Source: Actinomucor elegans (Eukaryota > Mucoromycota > Mucoromycetes > Mucorales > Mucoraceae). From it: a stretch of DNA of 64,000 nucleotides. The stretch spans positions 248,001-312,000 of the forward strand of contig JAMSLZ010000007.1 in assembly GCA_026027325.1 (NCBI GenBank), in the 5' to 3' direction. Position 1 is the stretch's first letter; the number at the start of each line of letters is the position of its first letter. Below are positions 47,064-58,300 of the stretch, piece after piece. A program made the position numbers and the translations under genes. The notes beneath the pieces were generated by a model that had not been told where the DNA came from, did not search any database, and was given only the letters and a program-made list of their open reading frames with translations.

Positions 47064-48008
47064 CGTAAAGACAGTATCCGATGCACATGTCTAAACTCTA
47101 TAACATCTTTTGTGGAGAACGTATGTTACATTTTAGAGACATGTCTTACAAGAACTATAGATTAGATACGTTTAAGAATATTGCAAATATATTTTTCCAA
47201 ATAGCATTTTTATCTTTCAAGAAAACTTAATGATTTCAAAGGAGATATAACGTGGTCTTTATACCGTTTGATTTGTCGATCAATTCTGCATTACTTCGTT
47301 ATACACTTAAGTATAATTACCATTGTTTATCATTCAAAAATTAGCAACAGATAGTGTTCCTGCTTTGTCGGTGCAATATGTAGCCGCTATTGGCCCTTGA
47401 TAATGCTGGATATAGCGAACTTGTTATATATTAATGAGAAAACGAAGTTGTTCTTATAATTGCATATTAACATAGGCAAATACTGGAAGTTATTAACGTG
47501 AATGAATAGAGTTTGAAGCAGTGCTTTTAAAACAATAACCATGGATCACACATTATAGTAGTATATCTAGATAGATAAATTATATATCAACGCAGGCTGG
47601 CTTCAAAAAGTAATGTAATTTCATTGATTCAACTGTTCACACTGACGTCAAGGCATCACTATTGGATTCAATGACAGACATAGTAGCCAGAAGAGCTATC
47701 ATTAATGCAACCGCTTTTACTCAAGAATCGCCGCAGTAGTTCACATGACTGTTTGAGATATGACACATTGTTTAATTATAACACGCTATGGGATATTAAA
47801 TATACAAAATATGAAAAGCTACGCATATCAGATACAAAAGGTATTGCTTCTAAGATAAGCAACGTTTTTAAAGCATACACATACTATTGGTAATTGAAAG
47901 ATATCTTTAAAACAATGAGATTATTTGTAATGTTTAATTAGAAAAAAAGGGTTTTAAAAAAAAAAGAAAATGGGATCAAGGATTCGGTAATAGTTGGTGA
48001 AAGACAAG

Positions 48009-48023
48009 AGAGAGAGAGAGAGA
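48009..48023. repeat. (GA)n microsatellite
   Basis: Short uninterrupted GA run just beyond the eIF1 stop codon. Confidence 0.8.
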
Positions 48024-48087
48024 ATGGGTTGTTATAGTCGTAGTTATGATTGCTGCTTTTAATTGTAAATGTCCAATAGTGTTTTGC

Positions 48088-48651
48088 TTAGAAACCGTGA
48101 ACCTTGATTTCAGCCTTCTTGGCAATACCTTCGGTAACCAAGAATTCAGCTATCTTCATACGTTGGTCACCTTGCATTTGAATAATTTCACCGTGTTCCT
48201 CATCTTCAACGACAGTACCGTTGGAGGCAAAAGCCTTCTTAAAGGCCTTCAATAAACGCTTACTGTCAATCTCCTTGGGCAAACCTTGGAGAGTAGTCAA
48301 AGTCTTACGACCGTTACGTTGTTGAATACGGAGATCTAACCAAGTCCAATTTAATTGAATGATGGAAATTATTTAGGTGAATTGAATTGGAAATTGAATT
48401 GAAAATTGTTGAGTAAATTATGTTCTAATTTTCGAGTTTTGCTTCATCTATACTCACGGAGATAGTTGGTGGTGTTGACACCTTGTTCTTCCTCAACATC
48501 AGCAAAGGGATCTAAATGATATTCACTTTAGTGAAAGAGTTCGATTATATAATGAGTCTCGCACAGCCGCATCATTGATTATCTGACAGTGTTTTGGTGG
48601 TGCGATTGATTATTTACCAAAGGGCTTGTTGAGATCTTCGAATTCAGCCAT
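48088..48651 (-). CDS. Translation initiation factor eIF1 (SUI1)
   Basis: Exons 48651-48618, 48511-48458 and 48335-48088, 111 residues, the usual eIF1 size. It starts MAEFEDLNKPFGDPFADVEE and continues through NTTNYLHLRIQQRNGRKTLT. The SUI1 fold ends QMQGDQRMKIAEFLVTEGI and KKAEIKVHGF. eIF1 sits next to the ribosomal P site in the 43S complex and enforces AUG selection. The 34-nt first exon holds the start, and all joins keep frame. The eIF1 mRNA in many eukaryotes has a poor start context for autoregulation. Here the bases before ATG read ATAAATATGG (with -3 A), so that feature is not evident. Confidence 0.95.
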
Positions 48652-48977
48652 ATTTATTATCTTTTAAAGGATGGATGGATGTTTTAAAAGGGAAGAAAAG
48701 GTTCTTGGATGGATGCTTGGGATAATACCCCAACCGGTCACTGTCACAACCATAAAACCGAAACATTACGCTTAAGCCTAGGCGCTAGTGTATTTCTGCT
48801 AGTGTTTTTTTTAAGTTGCTGCGGGTGCGTGGGTATAGAAAACAGGATATTAAACTTCCGGCTAGCATTTGATATCGTTAATATGTTACCGTCATATTCA
48901 ACGAACTGGAATGTAAGCCATGATATTTTCCGTTCTATTTGAACTTGATATCAAGCCTCTTTTTTCATACTTTATAA
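48652..48977. other. Divergent intergenic region
   Basis: 326 bp between the eIF1 start and the start of the secreted-protein gene. A short plus-strand ORF lies here but has no homology I recognise, so I leave it out. Confidence 0.4.
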
Positions 48978-50987
48978 ATGAAAAATAGAAAGTGTCTTTT
49001 AATCAAATTTGTTCTGGCGAACCTTCTCCTAAAGAGAATCCAGTGTGCAGTAAATGATGAATCATATTCTGTATTCAGGAACAATCTAGTGGTCGTTCGA
49101 AACCGATTGTTATCTAACGGCGAGTCTTTTTCAGTGCAAGGTATGCTTTCTCCGAGCTATATGCAAGAAGTGGCTTCATCATCAGCTGTATACGATCGTT
49201 TGAGTTATGAATCGGCCACCTCGCTTCCGTTTAGCACAAGTTTGATCTTGGAAAATATAGTGACCGATAGTGCAGTGATGGCCAGCCCTAGTGAGAATGT
49301 TGGCTCAGTTTCTGTCCAGGTTCAGAGGACTTTAAAAGAAGTGCAATCAAATAATATTCTTCAGGAAATAAGCCTAGTTGCTGGTGACGAACAGACCACT
49401 TCTATCATAGCTAGCAATGACTTACCAGTTCCCGCCATTAAAAACCCAGAGGCTTCCATTTTGGACAGTACAGCTTTGATTGCTGACATTACACCTGGTA
49501 ACACGGACAAGCCTATATCTCAGCGTGTCTCAATTGCTTTAAATACGCAAACTGTACCAATAGTAAAAAATAAGCCAGTTGTTCCTATAGTCAACAACAA
49601 GCCAGGCGCTCCAATACCCACCAACAAACCAGTTACCATCAATAGTAGACCAACTATCCCTACTATAAACAATCCGGTTGCATCCGCTGTTAATATTAAA
49701 CCAGTTGCTTCTGTCATTCATAATAAACCAGTAGCACCAGTCCAAATTAATGCTTCTGTTGTCTCCGGCACTCCTAATAAACCCACCGCTCCTGTAGTAA
49801 ACAATAGACCTGTAGCACCTGTAGTAGACAATAAACCTGTAGCACCTGTTGTTAACAATAAACCTGTAGTGTCAGTTGTTAACAATAAACCTGTAGTGCC
49901 GGTTGTTAACAATAAACCTGTAGTGCCGGTTGTTAACAATAAACCTGTAGTGCCGGTTGTTAACAATAAACCTGTAGCACCTATTGTTAACAATAATCCG
50001 GCTACTGCAACTCAGGCTAATAAGCCAGCGCCTTCTGTCGGTATTGCTAAACCAATCGCGCCTGTGGTTCAACAGAGGCCAGTGCCCTCTTCTATCAATG
50101 CAGTTAAGCCAGTGGCTCCTGTCATCCATTCTGTGCCTGTGCCCGCGCCTGTGCCTGCATCTCCACCTTCAGTAACACAAACGGTTCATTTAATAGCTAA
50201 TGCAGAAGCAGAAAAACAAGTCAAATCCTGTTATAGAACAGGCAAAAAGATCACCTTTTCCCAATATTGGATACCTAGACAAAACGAATGGGATGAAACC
50301 AATGATGGTGAGCGTATCTTTTTGGGCGGTGACGTCTTGAGAAGAATGGATGATAGAAACGGTAAGGAGCTTGGTTGGGCGCCTGTCGAAATGTACAATA
50401 AATGCCAAATGGAGGGAACGGTAAAAGCTGATCTTTAGTAGCTAATTGATTATGTCTAACAAAAAGATGCAATAGTGTCTTTTGGAAAATGGAGATTTGA
50501 TCAACCTTGATAATTCAACAAACTCGTTTATTAAAGTGGGTAAACCAGGTCGAGTGAACAATGTATTTGGATTGGGCTCAGGATCTCAAAACTTGGTGCC
50601 TTTTATCAGTGTAGCTGCTAATGATTTGCCTCTTGGACAAAAACTTTATATTCCTGAATTAGATGGTGTGAACTTGGGCGGAGGTATGACACACAATGGA
50701 TGTGTTCGGGTGGATGATGATGGTTGGTCTTTTGATTGTAAGTAGTTTTAATATAGTCTTTGTTTCAATGGCTAATGGTTTATTATTTAGCTTGTCAACT
50801 CGATTTTTTCGTTCTTTCATACGTGGATTATCTTTGGCTTGCTCTTAATGAGCAAGTTTCCGTCAAGTTTCAAGACTGTCAGTTGAAAAATTATATCAAC
50901 AAGAATCATTTAGCTTTGGTGAAGGCGAGCATGGATGAAAAGATTATACCTTCTTTGCTTAATGCAAAATACGTTCCGCTAACATAG
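48978..50987 (+). CDS. Secreted double-psi-barrel-like protein with 9-residue tandem repeats
   Basis: Exons 48978-50420, 50476-50737 and 50791-50987, 633 residues. A hydrophobic, Cys-ending leader (to about residue 23) looks like a signal peptide. Residues ~190-400 are Pro/Val/Asn/Lys-rich, with seven tandem copies of a 9-residue unit (consensus NKPVVPVVN), a likely extended stalk. The C-terminal ~210 residues form a compact Cys-containing domain with [37 protein letters not shown] and [18 protein letters not shown]. The last element resembles the Asp-rich motif of bacterial 3D/RlpA-type double-psi beta-barrels. I infer a secreted wall-associated or wall-binding protein; enzymatic activity is not shown. 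Confidence 0.75.
49803..49991 (+). repeat. 27-bp coding minisatellite, 7 units
   Basis: Seven consecutive 27-bp units, each starting AATA(A/G)ACCTGTAG and ending in GTTAAC or a variant of it. Three neighbouring units are identical, which implies recent expansion. The period of nine codons keeps the frame open whatever the copy number. Confidence 0.9.
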
Positions 50988-52426
50988 ATAGATAAATACA
51001 TATAAATGAAACGTTATTTTTGAGAAACTCATCCTAAACGCGCGCATACGTTGTATTGACCCTTTAGTTTAGCGATACAGACTCCAATTTCGTGGCATTT
51101 TTCCCACAAAAACCTTATATCCCAACCCAGTATCACTTGATTCAATTAGATCTCGAAAAAGAAGTTGCTACACGAAGCACTTTATAGCTTAGTTGGAAGA
51201 TCTATGAATCATTCAGTCGAGCTTAGAAGGGTTAAATGTAATTTATAGTGCATCCCTAAAATGTAGTATTATCATTGTATTCAACTCACATAATAACTTT
51301 AATTATGCAGTAATTCATTTTGAACAGGTATCAGCTATTAAATGCGGAATTAGAATTGGTCGAGAAATACAAGATGATAAGCATAATACGATCTCAGAAA
51401 AAAAAAAAAAAAAAAAAAAAAAGGATGTACCCTTAGACCCAGGCTTTTAAAAATGTATTATTTTTGAGGAGTAAAAAGACATTTCGTAGCCCTAATTAAT
51501 ATATATAGCATGTGCTAAGTATTAAGAGGTATTTAAGCATATTTCTCATTAATTGTATATATAAAATACTCGCGTTATAATTGCATTTATAAAAGACTTA
51601 TAAAACATATTTTTAAAGATTGCCTAATCAATAAAAGAAATTATTGGATAAACTTTACATTGATAGATGAGCCATTAAGCTCTTCCTAAATCCCATTAAA
51701 GTAGTTTTGCATATCAACACTTTAGAGGCAGTAAAAATATGATTACAGCTTCGATCAAAACTCTCAGGTTTTGGTAGGTAGTAGTATAATTTTTAAATTG
51801 CCGATATCCAATAAAAGAGCGGACAATTAGGTTGATTTGGTCTATAGTCGATCTTTATTTTTTAAAAAAAAACTCAAGTGAGCGTTATCAATATACGAAT
51901 AATTTTATTAGAGTGTACCAATGATGATAGTAACACTTCTAGAGTGACATTTTGACCCTATTTAGTGATATACGCGATTTAGCATGATATCCTATAAAGA
52001 GTGGTGCTCCGGATGATGTAAGTTCATTTTAAGTTACAGTTACTCAAGCCTATTTCGACTGTCATTGTTTGAGACACGATCTAATTTGATTGGATATTAT
52101 TAAACCGAGAACATGGTTTTTACTTTTGCATTACAAAGAAAGAATTCGATCAACAAAATGCAAGGCACGTTCCATACAGCTAAAATAAGTATCGGCTATT
52201 CAAATGGATAACAACCTCCGGTAGTGTTTTGTGGATAAATGGAATTGTAGGTGGTTCATACGAAAGCGATTGTGCAAGTATCGATACAATAGGGCAGATT
52301 GACATAGAAATGTAGCTTAATCTATTCTTATAACCGAGTGAAGCTTAATTCCGACTGTTAATTTTAAGAAGCCTATTTAATCAAATTAAAAATCAATTCC
52401 TACTTCTTTCTTTATCTCTTCCACTT
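50988..52426. other. Intergenic region with repeat copy
   Basis: 1.4 kb without a supported gene. It holds a poly(A)-tailed repeat copy (51296-51422) and a possible 5' repeat fragment near 52010-52045 (GATGATGTAAGTTCATTTTA). Confidence 0.5.
51296..51422 (+). repeat. Dispersed repeat copy with 25-base poly(A) tail
   Basis: GTAATTCATTTTGAACAGG, then TATTAAATGCGGAATTAGAA, then TTGGTCGAGAAATAC. About 30 bp later it runs into 25 A (51398-51422), as in the copy at 46930. Confidence 0.65.
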
Positions 52427-54270
52427 ATGACTCTAGAAACACCAATGACGGCACCCTTTGGGGTTGTTGATATGGGCTCAAATGGTATTCGATTTGGTAT
52501 CGTAACTGCACTTGCCAGGCATTTACCTGTAGCCTATGAGGAACGCGCACCCATTTCATTACTCGAGGCTCAAGGCGACGAACACTACATTCCTACCGAG
52601 ACAATCGATCAAGTCATTACCAGTTTTTTGCGATTCAAGACCATTTGCCAACATGAAGGTGTGGATCCCACTAATGTCAAAGTGATTGCTACTGAAGCTA
52701 CTCGTATTGCCTCCAACTCGAGCAAGTTTTTAGATAGAATTACCAAAGAAACGGGCTGGAACGTAGATATCTTATCCAAAGAACAGGAAGCCACAATTTC
52801 TTCAATGGGTATCGTTGGTATGTGTAACTACCTTAATAAGAACATAGTTCTCATCCTATAATAGGTTCATTCTATAGAGTCGATGGATTGACAATGGATC
52901 TTGGCGGTGGATCAGTTGAACTAAGTTATGTCACATCCACAATGTCTAGTTCACCCTTGGTCGATCGTTCTCAAAGACCTAGTAAACGTCTCCGGACGTC
53001 AACAAGCCCCGTGTCACTGCCTTACGGAGCTGCCGTCATGAGAAATCGACTTGGTAATTGTTCCAGCAAAAAGAAGAGAGCTGCTCTATATGATGAGATC
53101 GTCGAACAAGTTCAAAAGGCTAAAGTCACAACCAATATCCCAAAACATTTGAAAGACCATGATGGATATACACTATATATGAGTGGTGGAGGTTTTCGAG
53201 CTCTAGGATACCTATCTATGGCTTTGGTAGGAGGCGAAGGGTCCTTAAAATCCAAAAAATTGACATATCCAATCCCTATCATCAGTGGCTACAGTATGAC
53301 TGGCGATCAATTAATTAAGCTAGTGGATAAATATAAAGATCGAGACCCTGACGATCTTGTTAACGAACTAAAAGTATTTAGAATTTCCAAGCGTCGGACC
53401 AGAATGATACCAGCTACTTGCTTTCTTGTTTCTGCCATCATGAAAGTCATAAAAATCAAGAAGATATTCTTTAGTGAAGGTGGTGCTAGACAGGGTATCT
53501 GTTATCATATGCTGTCATCTTCAGAACAAGCTAAAGACCCACTACTAGAAGGCGTTAAAGCCTATGTATCGCCGCTACCGCATGCTCTATCAACCGAAGA
53601 GTTCGGCACCTTGTTCCGTATCTTGAAAGACGCAATCCCTCCACTCTATATGATCCCAGATCATCCACTTCAATTGCATCGACTGGTGCCAGCTGCACTT
53701 CACCTTGCTAACCTGACCACGCATTATCCCAAAGAAACAAGAGCATTTGTAGCATTCCACATGCCTCTTGCTAGTGGCCCACTAGCCTGTATTCCAGGCT
53801 TACTCCATTTAGAAAGAGCCATCTTGGCATTGATCTTGGCCTATCGTCAAGGAGGAGAAGTACCAGATCCTGTATTTATTGCAATCGAGCAAATGATTGG
53901 CAAGTCAGGTGTTTCTGTCTGCAAATATGTGGGTCGGCTGATGGAGATCATGTTTGTAGTGTCTCCTCGTTCGCCTGGTTTGGGATTGGTAGAGAGCGGT
54001 ATCAAGTTTCGATTGGTTCGTGCTGATTCAGATGATGACGATTCAAGCCCTGGTAGCTCACCAATCACTCCAACTACTCAACACTTTTATAGTTCTTCAA
54101 AACTAGAAATCGTAATGCCCAAGAAATGCAGCCCTATGCTTGATGCACCTTCTGTTGTGTCAGTAATCGAAAGCATGGATAAAAAGATCCAGCCAAAATT
54201 CGATATGGACGCAGAAGTACAGGGCCTAAGTAATATCAAACTCTTTACTATTTCAATTGTTCGCCAATAA
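52427..54270 (+). CDS. RTG2-like Ppx/GppA-family protein
   Basis: Exons 52427-52817 and 52865-54270, 598 residues. The ASKHA-fold ATPase/phosphatase domain shows the phosphate-1 loop GVVDMGSNGIRFGI (~11-24), ATEATRIASN (~87), the phosphate-2 motif TMDLGGGSVELSYV and a further glycine-rich SGGGFRALGYLSMALVGGEG. The length and large C-terminal extension match fungal Rtg2, the sensor of mitochondrial status that drives retrograde signalling to the nucleus, rather than the shorter bacterial exopolyphosphatases. Whether it hydrolyses (p)ppGpp or polyphosphate is unknown. The 47-nt intron is the shortest well-supported one here. Confidence 0.88.
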
Positions 54271-54361
54271 ATGGAGACACATCATACTTATTTCCTGCAA
54301 TACCAAGTCTTAAATACTCTGGTATTTCAAGCATTAGAAAAAAAGAAAATTCATATAGTTA

Positions 54362-54384
<23 letters not shown>
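54362..54384. repeat. 23-base poly(T) tract
   Basis: Poly(T) lying about 20 bp upstream of the repeat copy at 54406. Confidence 0.85.
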
Positions 54385-54392
<8 letters not shown>

Positions 54393-54405
54393 CTGACCAA
54401 CAATT

Positions 54406-54490
54406 AAGCAGATGTAGTAGCTTATTCTGAAAATGCATTATTAATCAAATGCAGCGTCAGGCCAAGGTATATTGTGCGACCTATTAATTA
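54406..54490 (+). repeat. Dispersed repeat copy
   Basis: TAAGCAGATGTAGTAGCTTA, then TTAATCAAATGCAGCGTCAG, then GCCAAGGT. The core has several substitutions. Confidence 0.55.
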
Positions 54491-55080
54491 TTACATGAAA
54501 ATGCATATAATTTATTGATTGCCACTAATAATAATGTACATTATACATTAGTTGGGCTTTAGCCAAATGCTGATTCTAGTGGATGCAAAACTTCTGTTTG
54601 TCATTTATCAATCACATTATGGGGTATTAAGAAAGAATACATCAGGGTATCTTTCGATGATATAGGTCTGTTATGTGTCATAGTATGGCTATATGTTATA
54701 ACCTACAGAATTTCTTTTGCTACTCTACTACCATGTATTATGCTTAAAATGTTATCTTGTTGGTTAAACCAATCAACCTCGCTATTAGGTATTGATTGCT
54801 ACATTAACACGGTATGGTGATAGATTATAAGAGTAACGTAGTGGCGTTATTCATAGATGTGCTTTGATTACATTAAGCAAGCTGATGGATACTTACTATA
54901 CTATTACTTTCACCAGAGCATTTCTCCAACCTGTACTGAAAGGCTAGTAAGCCTCATTTCTCATTTATTGTTGACTCAATATCTACTACTATCATCTATC
55001 GCTATATTTCAATTATTTACCTTCATAGTGTGTACATTTCTAAATTAGATCTATAAAACAGTAGATCGTTTCGCCAATCT

Positions 55081-55120
55081 TGGTTAAATGTAGCATCAGA
55101 CTAATGAAACTTGATCAGAA
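55081..55120 (+). repeat. Dispersed repeat, weak copy
   Basis: GGTTAAATGTAGCATCAGAC is recognisable as the core; the flanks are not conserved. Confidence 0.35.
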
Positions 55121-55333
55121 TACAGCGGCGCCAATTAGACTTTTTAATTTTAACGAAAATACCAACAGGTTCACTATGCTATTACATAATGGCTATAGTC
55201 TATGTACAAACCCTTTTCTAAAAGATACATGTCTATGAAATTAAGCTTAATGCGTTATCTCACAACACTAGTCAAAAGGACAATTCGGAATAATTTATTA
55301 TGCTATTACTAGACAATCAGAAAAAGGTATTAT

Positions 55334-58300
55334 TTATAGGATGTTTCTTTGATACGATCCTATAGGGAAAGACCTTAATTGTCGCTTCACATCATCACAG
55401 TGTAATCCTGTATAGTCTACATCTGGAGCACGACATTGCAGCCTTGTATCCATCAGCCAATTAGCATATTCATTCTCCATCAACTGAGCATCCACTTCGT
55501 TGACCAATTGAAATAATACCAATGTGTCATGACGAAGCATAGCTAATCTTTCTCTACTAAACAATAATTCAATAGCAAATTGATGATGGCGAGAGCTGTA
55601 CCAACGATGATTTGTGCCAAGAGTTTTGTTAGGTGATTTTGATTCCATAAACATGCGGAAACTAATTGTATTACAGTAAGTCATACCGATTAAAAGCATA
55701 TCAGTTATGTAAAAAAATAAAATAAAAAAAAGTTTACCTTTCTGAATGTCCATAAGCTGGTTCTAGATCTGCATTCAATAAGCCTTCATTAATATCGCGT
55801 AAATAGACAGCACGCGACGTCACTTGCTGCTGTCGCTGCTGTGGGTGTGTAAGCGCAATATCTCGTCGTGGACCAGCACGAAGCCAACTGTAGAAGAGCC
55901 AAAGCATTACAAACGCAAGAACACCGATCTTGACAGCGAACGGTATAGCCTCTGCAAGATCTTTGATAAAATCAACCACGGGCTCAACATGATCATACCA
56001 AGACGAGGTTGCTTTTTCATTAGCGATTTCCTCGCTGAGGTTTTTGGAAGTGGGACGTTTAATAGTGCCCATACGTTTGAGAGAGACTTGATCTGCCGCC
56101 TTGTCCTTACTACTACTGTCGCCTTGTTTACTTGTTTGCTTGGTAGTTTCACTCTTGACAATAGGCATAAAGACGGCAATGTTTTCAGACATGCCCTTCA
56201 TAGCAGCTTTACTGACAATGCCTTTAACCAAGATGTTTTTGAGAAACTTTACACCAGTGTAGCAGCTCAGCTTACAGCGATCTTTGCTCACCCAAGTAAT
56301 GCAGTACTTGACATAGGGCACAAAAGCATCGGCATAAGGCAGTTGAGCAGTTTTTGTGGAAGTCAACACCACATAACGCCTTAGTAATAAAAAAAAAGGT
56401 GGTTGGGTTTAATCGTTGTTATTTGAGTCATAGATGTATACTTACAAAAAGTCTTCCTTCTTTTCGATTATTTGCTTTTCTACAACCTCAGCTTCTTTTA
56501 GCTTGACCATCGAGTTATTAACGGGAATAATATATGTCAACGTTCGCTCTTTTTTGCCATCAACTGTTTGCCAGGGAGTCATTGTAAGATCTACTCAGCG
56601 CAGTGAGTTTATTGCATTTTCAAGTATCGTTATCTCCAAATTACCTCTACTCTTATTCTCGATGGTCTTCTTTTCCCAAATATCCTGGTTATTAGGATTC
56701 TCTTCATCAAACAGTATATAATACAAGTGCTTTGCAGACACACCAACTTCAATTTCAGCTTCCAACTTGTCATAATGATTATCACAACCGCAAGAAACAG
56801 GGCCTGATGGTAGCTTGAAATCAGCAGGTACAGCATGGGCTATTAAACAAATATAAAATAAGAATAAAAATGTAAGTTGCGCGTATACAAATCAGATGAT
56901 TACTTTCACTTACGATCTACGGATGTAACAGTAGTTTCCTGTGTATCGTTCAAAGTCACACTGTCTGCAAGCTTAGAAGGAACATTGACCATGGTGGAAT
57001 TTGGTAAAGGCACCATGTCTTCTTCTGGAAGTTGTTGCGCTAACGAAGCCTTGGACTTTTTGTTGCGAAGCAAATGACGCGATGATTCTTCTTGGATACC
57101 TTTGCGTGCATCAAAGAACCCACTTCCACCAGCTACTGTAGCAGCCATCATGGCAGCAGCTAAGGCGCCAGATTTTGGCTGTACAGGAGCAGAGTACTTG
57201 CGAGGTGTTTTGGAATTCAATTTCTTTTTAGAATCACTGGACTTACTGGGTACAGGCGAGCTTTGGTATGGATCCAGTAAAGAGCTAGTGGAAGACGTAG
57301 AATGTAGAGAAATAGAGGATGTATTATTGCTTGTAATGTCAGAATTGGAGCGTATGGGATCAGCAGGTGATTTGATGATAGTTTTGACTTGGTTAGCAGG
57401 CTTGTTCTTGTTGACTGCAGCTGAAAGACTGTGAATCACATCATATGTGATTTGGAGAGGCTCAGGCTACAATACTCTATTATTAATATGCCTTTTTTTC
57501 TTACATGGATCAAGCTTTATATATTTACCTCTGCATTCTTGGCGTTGGAAACAGCAAACTTGAGCTTTTCAGCTAGTACCTCAATATCATCCATTAATGT
57601 GGTGAATATTAATGGACTTTGAGAATCATTGGTTCCGGAGCTACTAACTAAATCAATGGCTAATGCTAAATTTGAGCTAGTGCCAATGTTAGTAATGGAA
57701 GGGTCACGAATCAATCGAATTGTCTTGATATCACGAAGACGAATAGCTACTGTATTAACGCAAGTCATCAGTACACAGCTATAAAACCAAAAGGTCTCTT
57801 GAGTGATGAAACCACGGCCTGTGTAAGAATATCCATATGTCGATGAAGGGTCCTTGACAGCACTGGGTAGTTGGGCATTAAACTCTTGCTCTAATGTATC
57901 TACAGATGCATTAGCTGAAGTAGGCGATTGTGGCATTTCTGTAGGCTCCTTCAAGTCAACGTGCTCATTCAATGGCTTCTTTTTCAACAAACCAATAAAT
58001 GCTAAAGAATATATACAAAAAGCGAATGAATAACCAAGCGTTGTGACGTTTAGAACAAAGACTTACCACAGAGTACAACTTCATGCGATCCAACACCGCC
58101 AAACAAGTGTCTCAGTTCGCGATTACGTGCATCCAATGAAGCTGGATATCCTGCTAGATCTACTCTAGACACATTGGAATCATCTAAGCGTGTAGGCCAA
58201 ATAATTTGATGGCCATCCGCATCTGTAACCGCAGGCAAGTTCGGTGATCCAGATGTTGATGGTAACTCACTCGCAATATCATCATTATTACCGCTTTGGA

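Larger units (their letters stand above)
45874..48087. other. Intergenic region with repeats
   Basis: 2.2 kb without a supported gene. It carries two repeat copies in the same orientation (46776-46850 and 46930-47063, the second with an A-tail). A (GA)n run (48009-48023) lies close to the eIF1 3' end. Confidence 0.5.
54271..55333. other. Intergenic region with repeats
   Basis: About 1.1 kb between the convergent RTG2-like and LAM-like genes. It contains a poly(T) run (54362-54384), a dispersed-repeat copy (54406-54490) and a weak one (about 55081-55120). No gene supported. Confidence 0.5.

Noticed and set aside
48709..48942. 77-residue ORF between eIF1 and the secreted-protein gene
   Set aside because: It lies in a divergent promoter region, has no recognisable domain and no good splice extension.
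49520..50129. Several minus-strand ORFs with [16 protein letters not shown] repeats
   Set aside because: They are mirror images of the 27-bp coding minisatellite on the plus strand.
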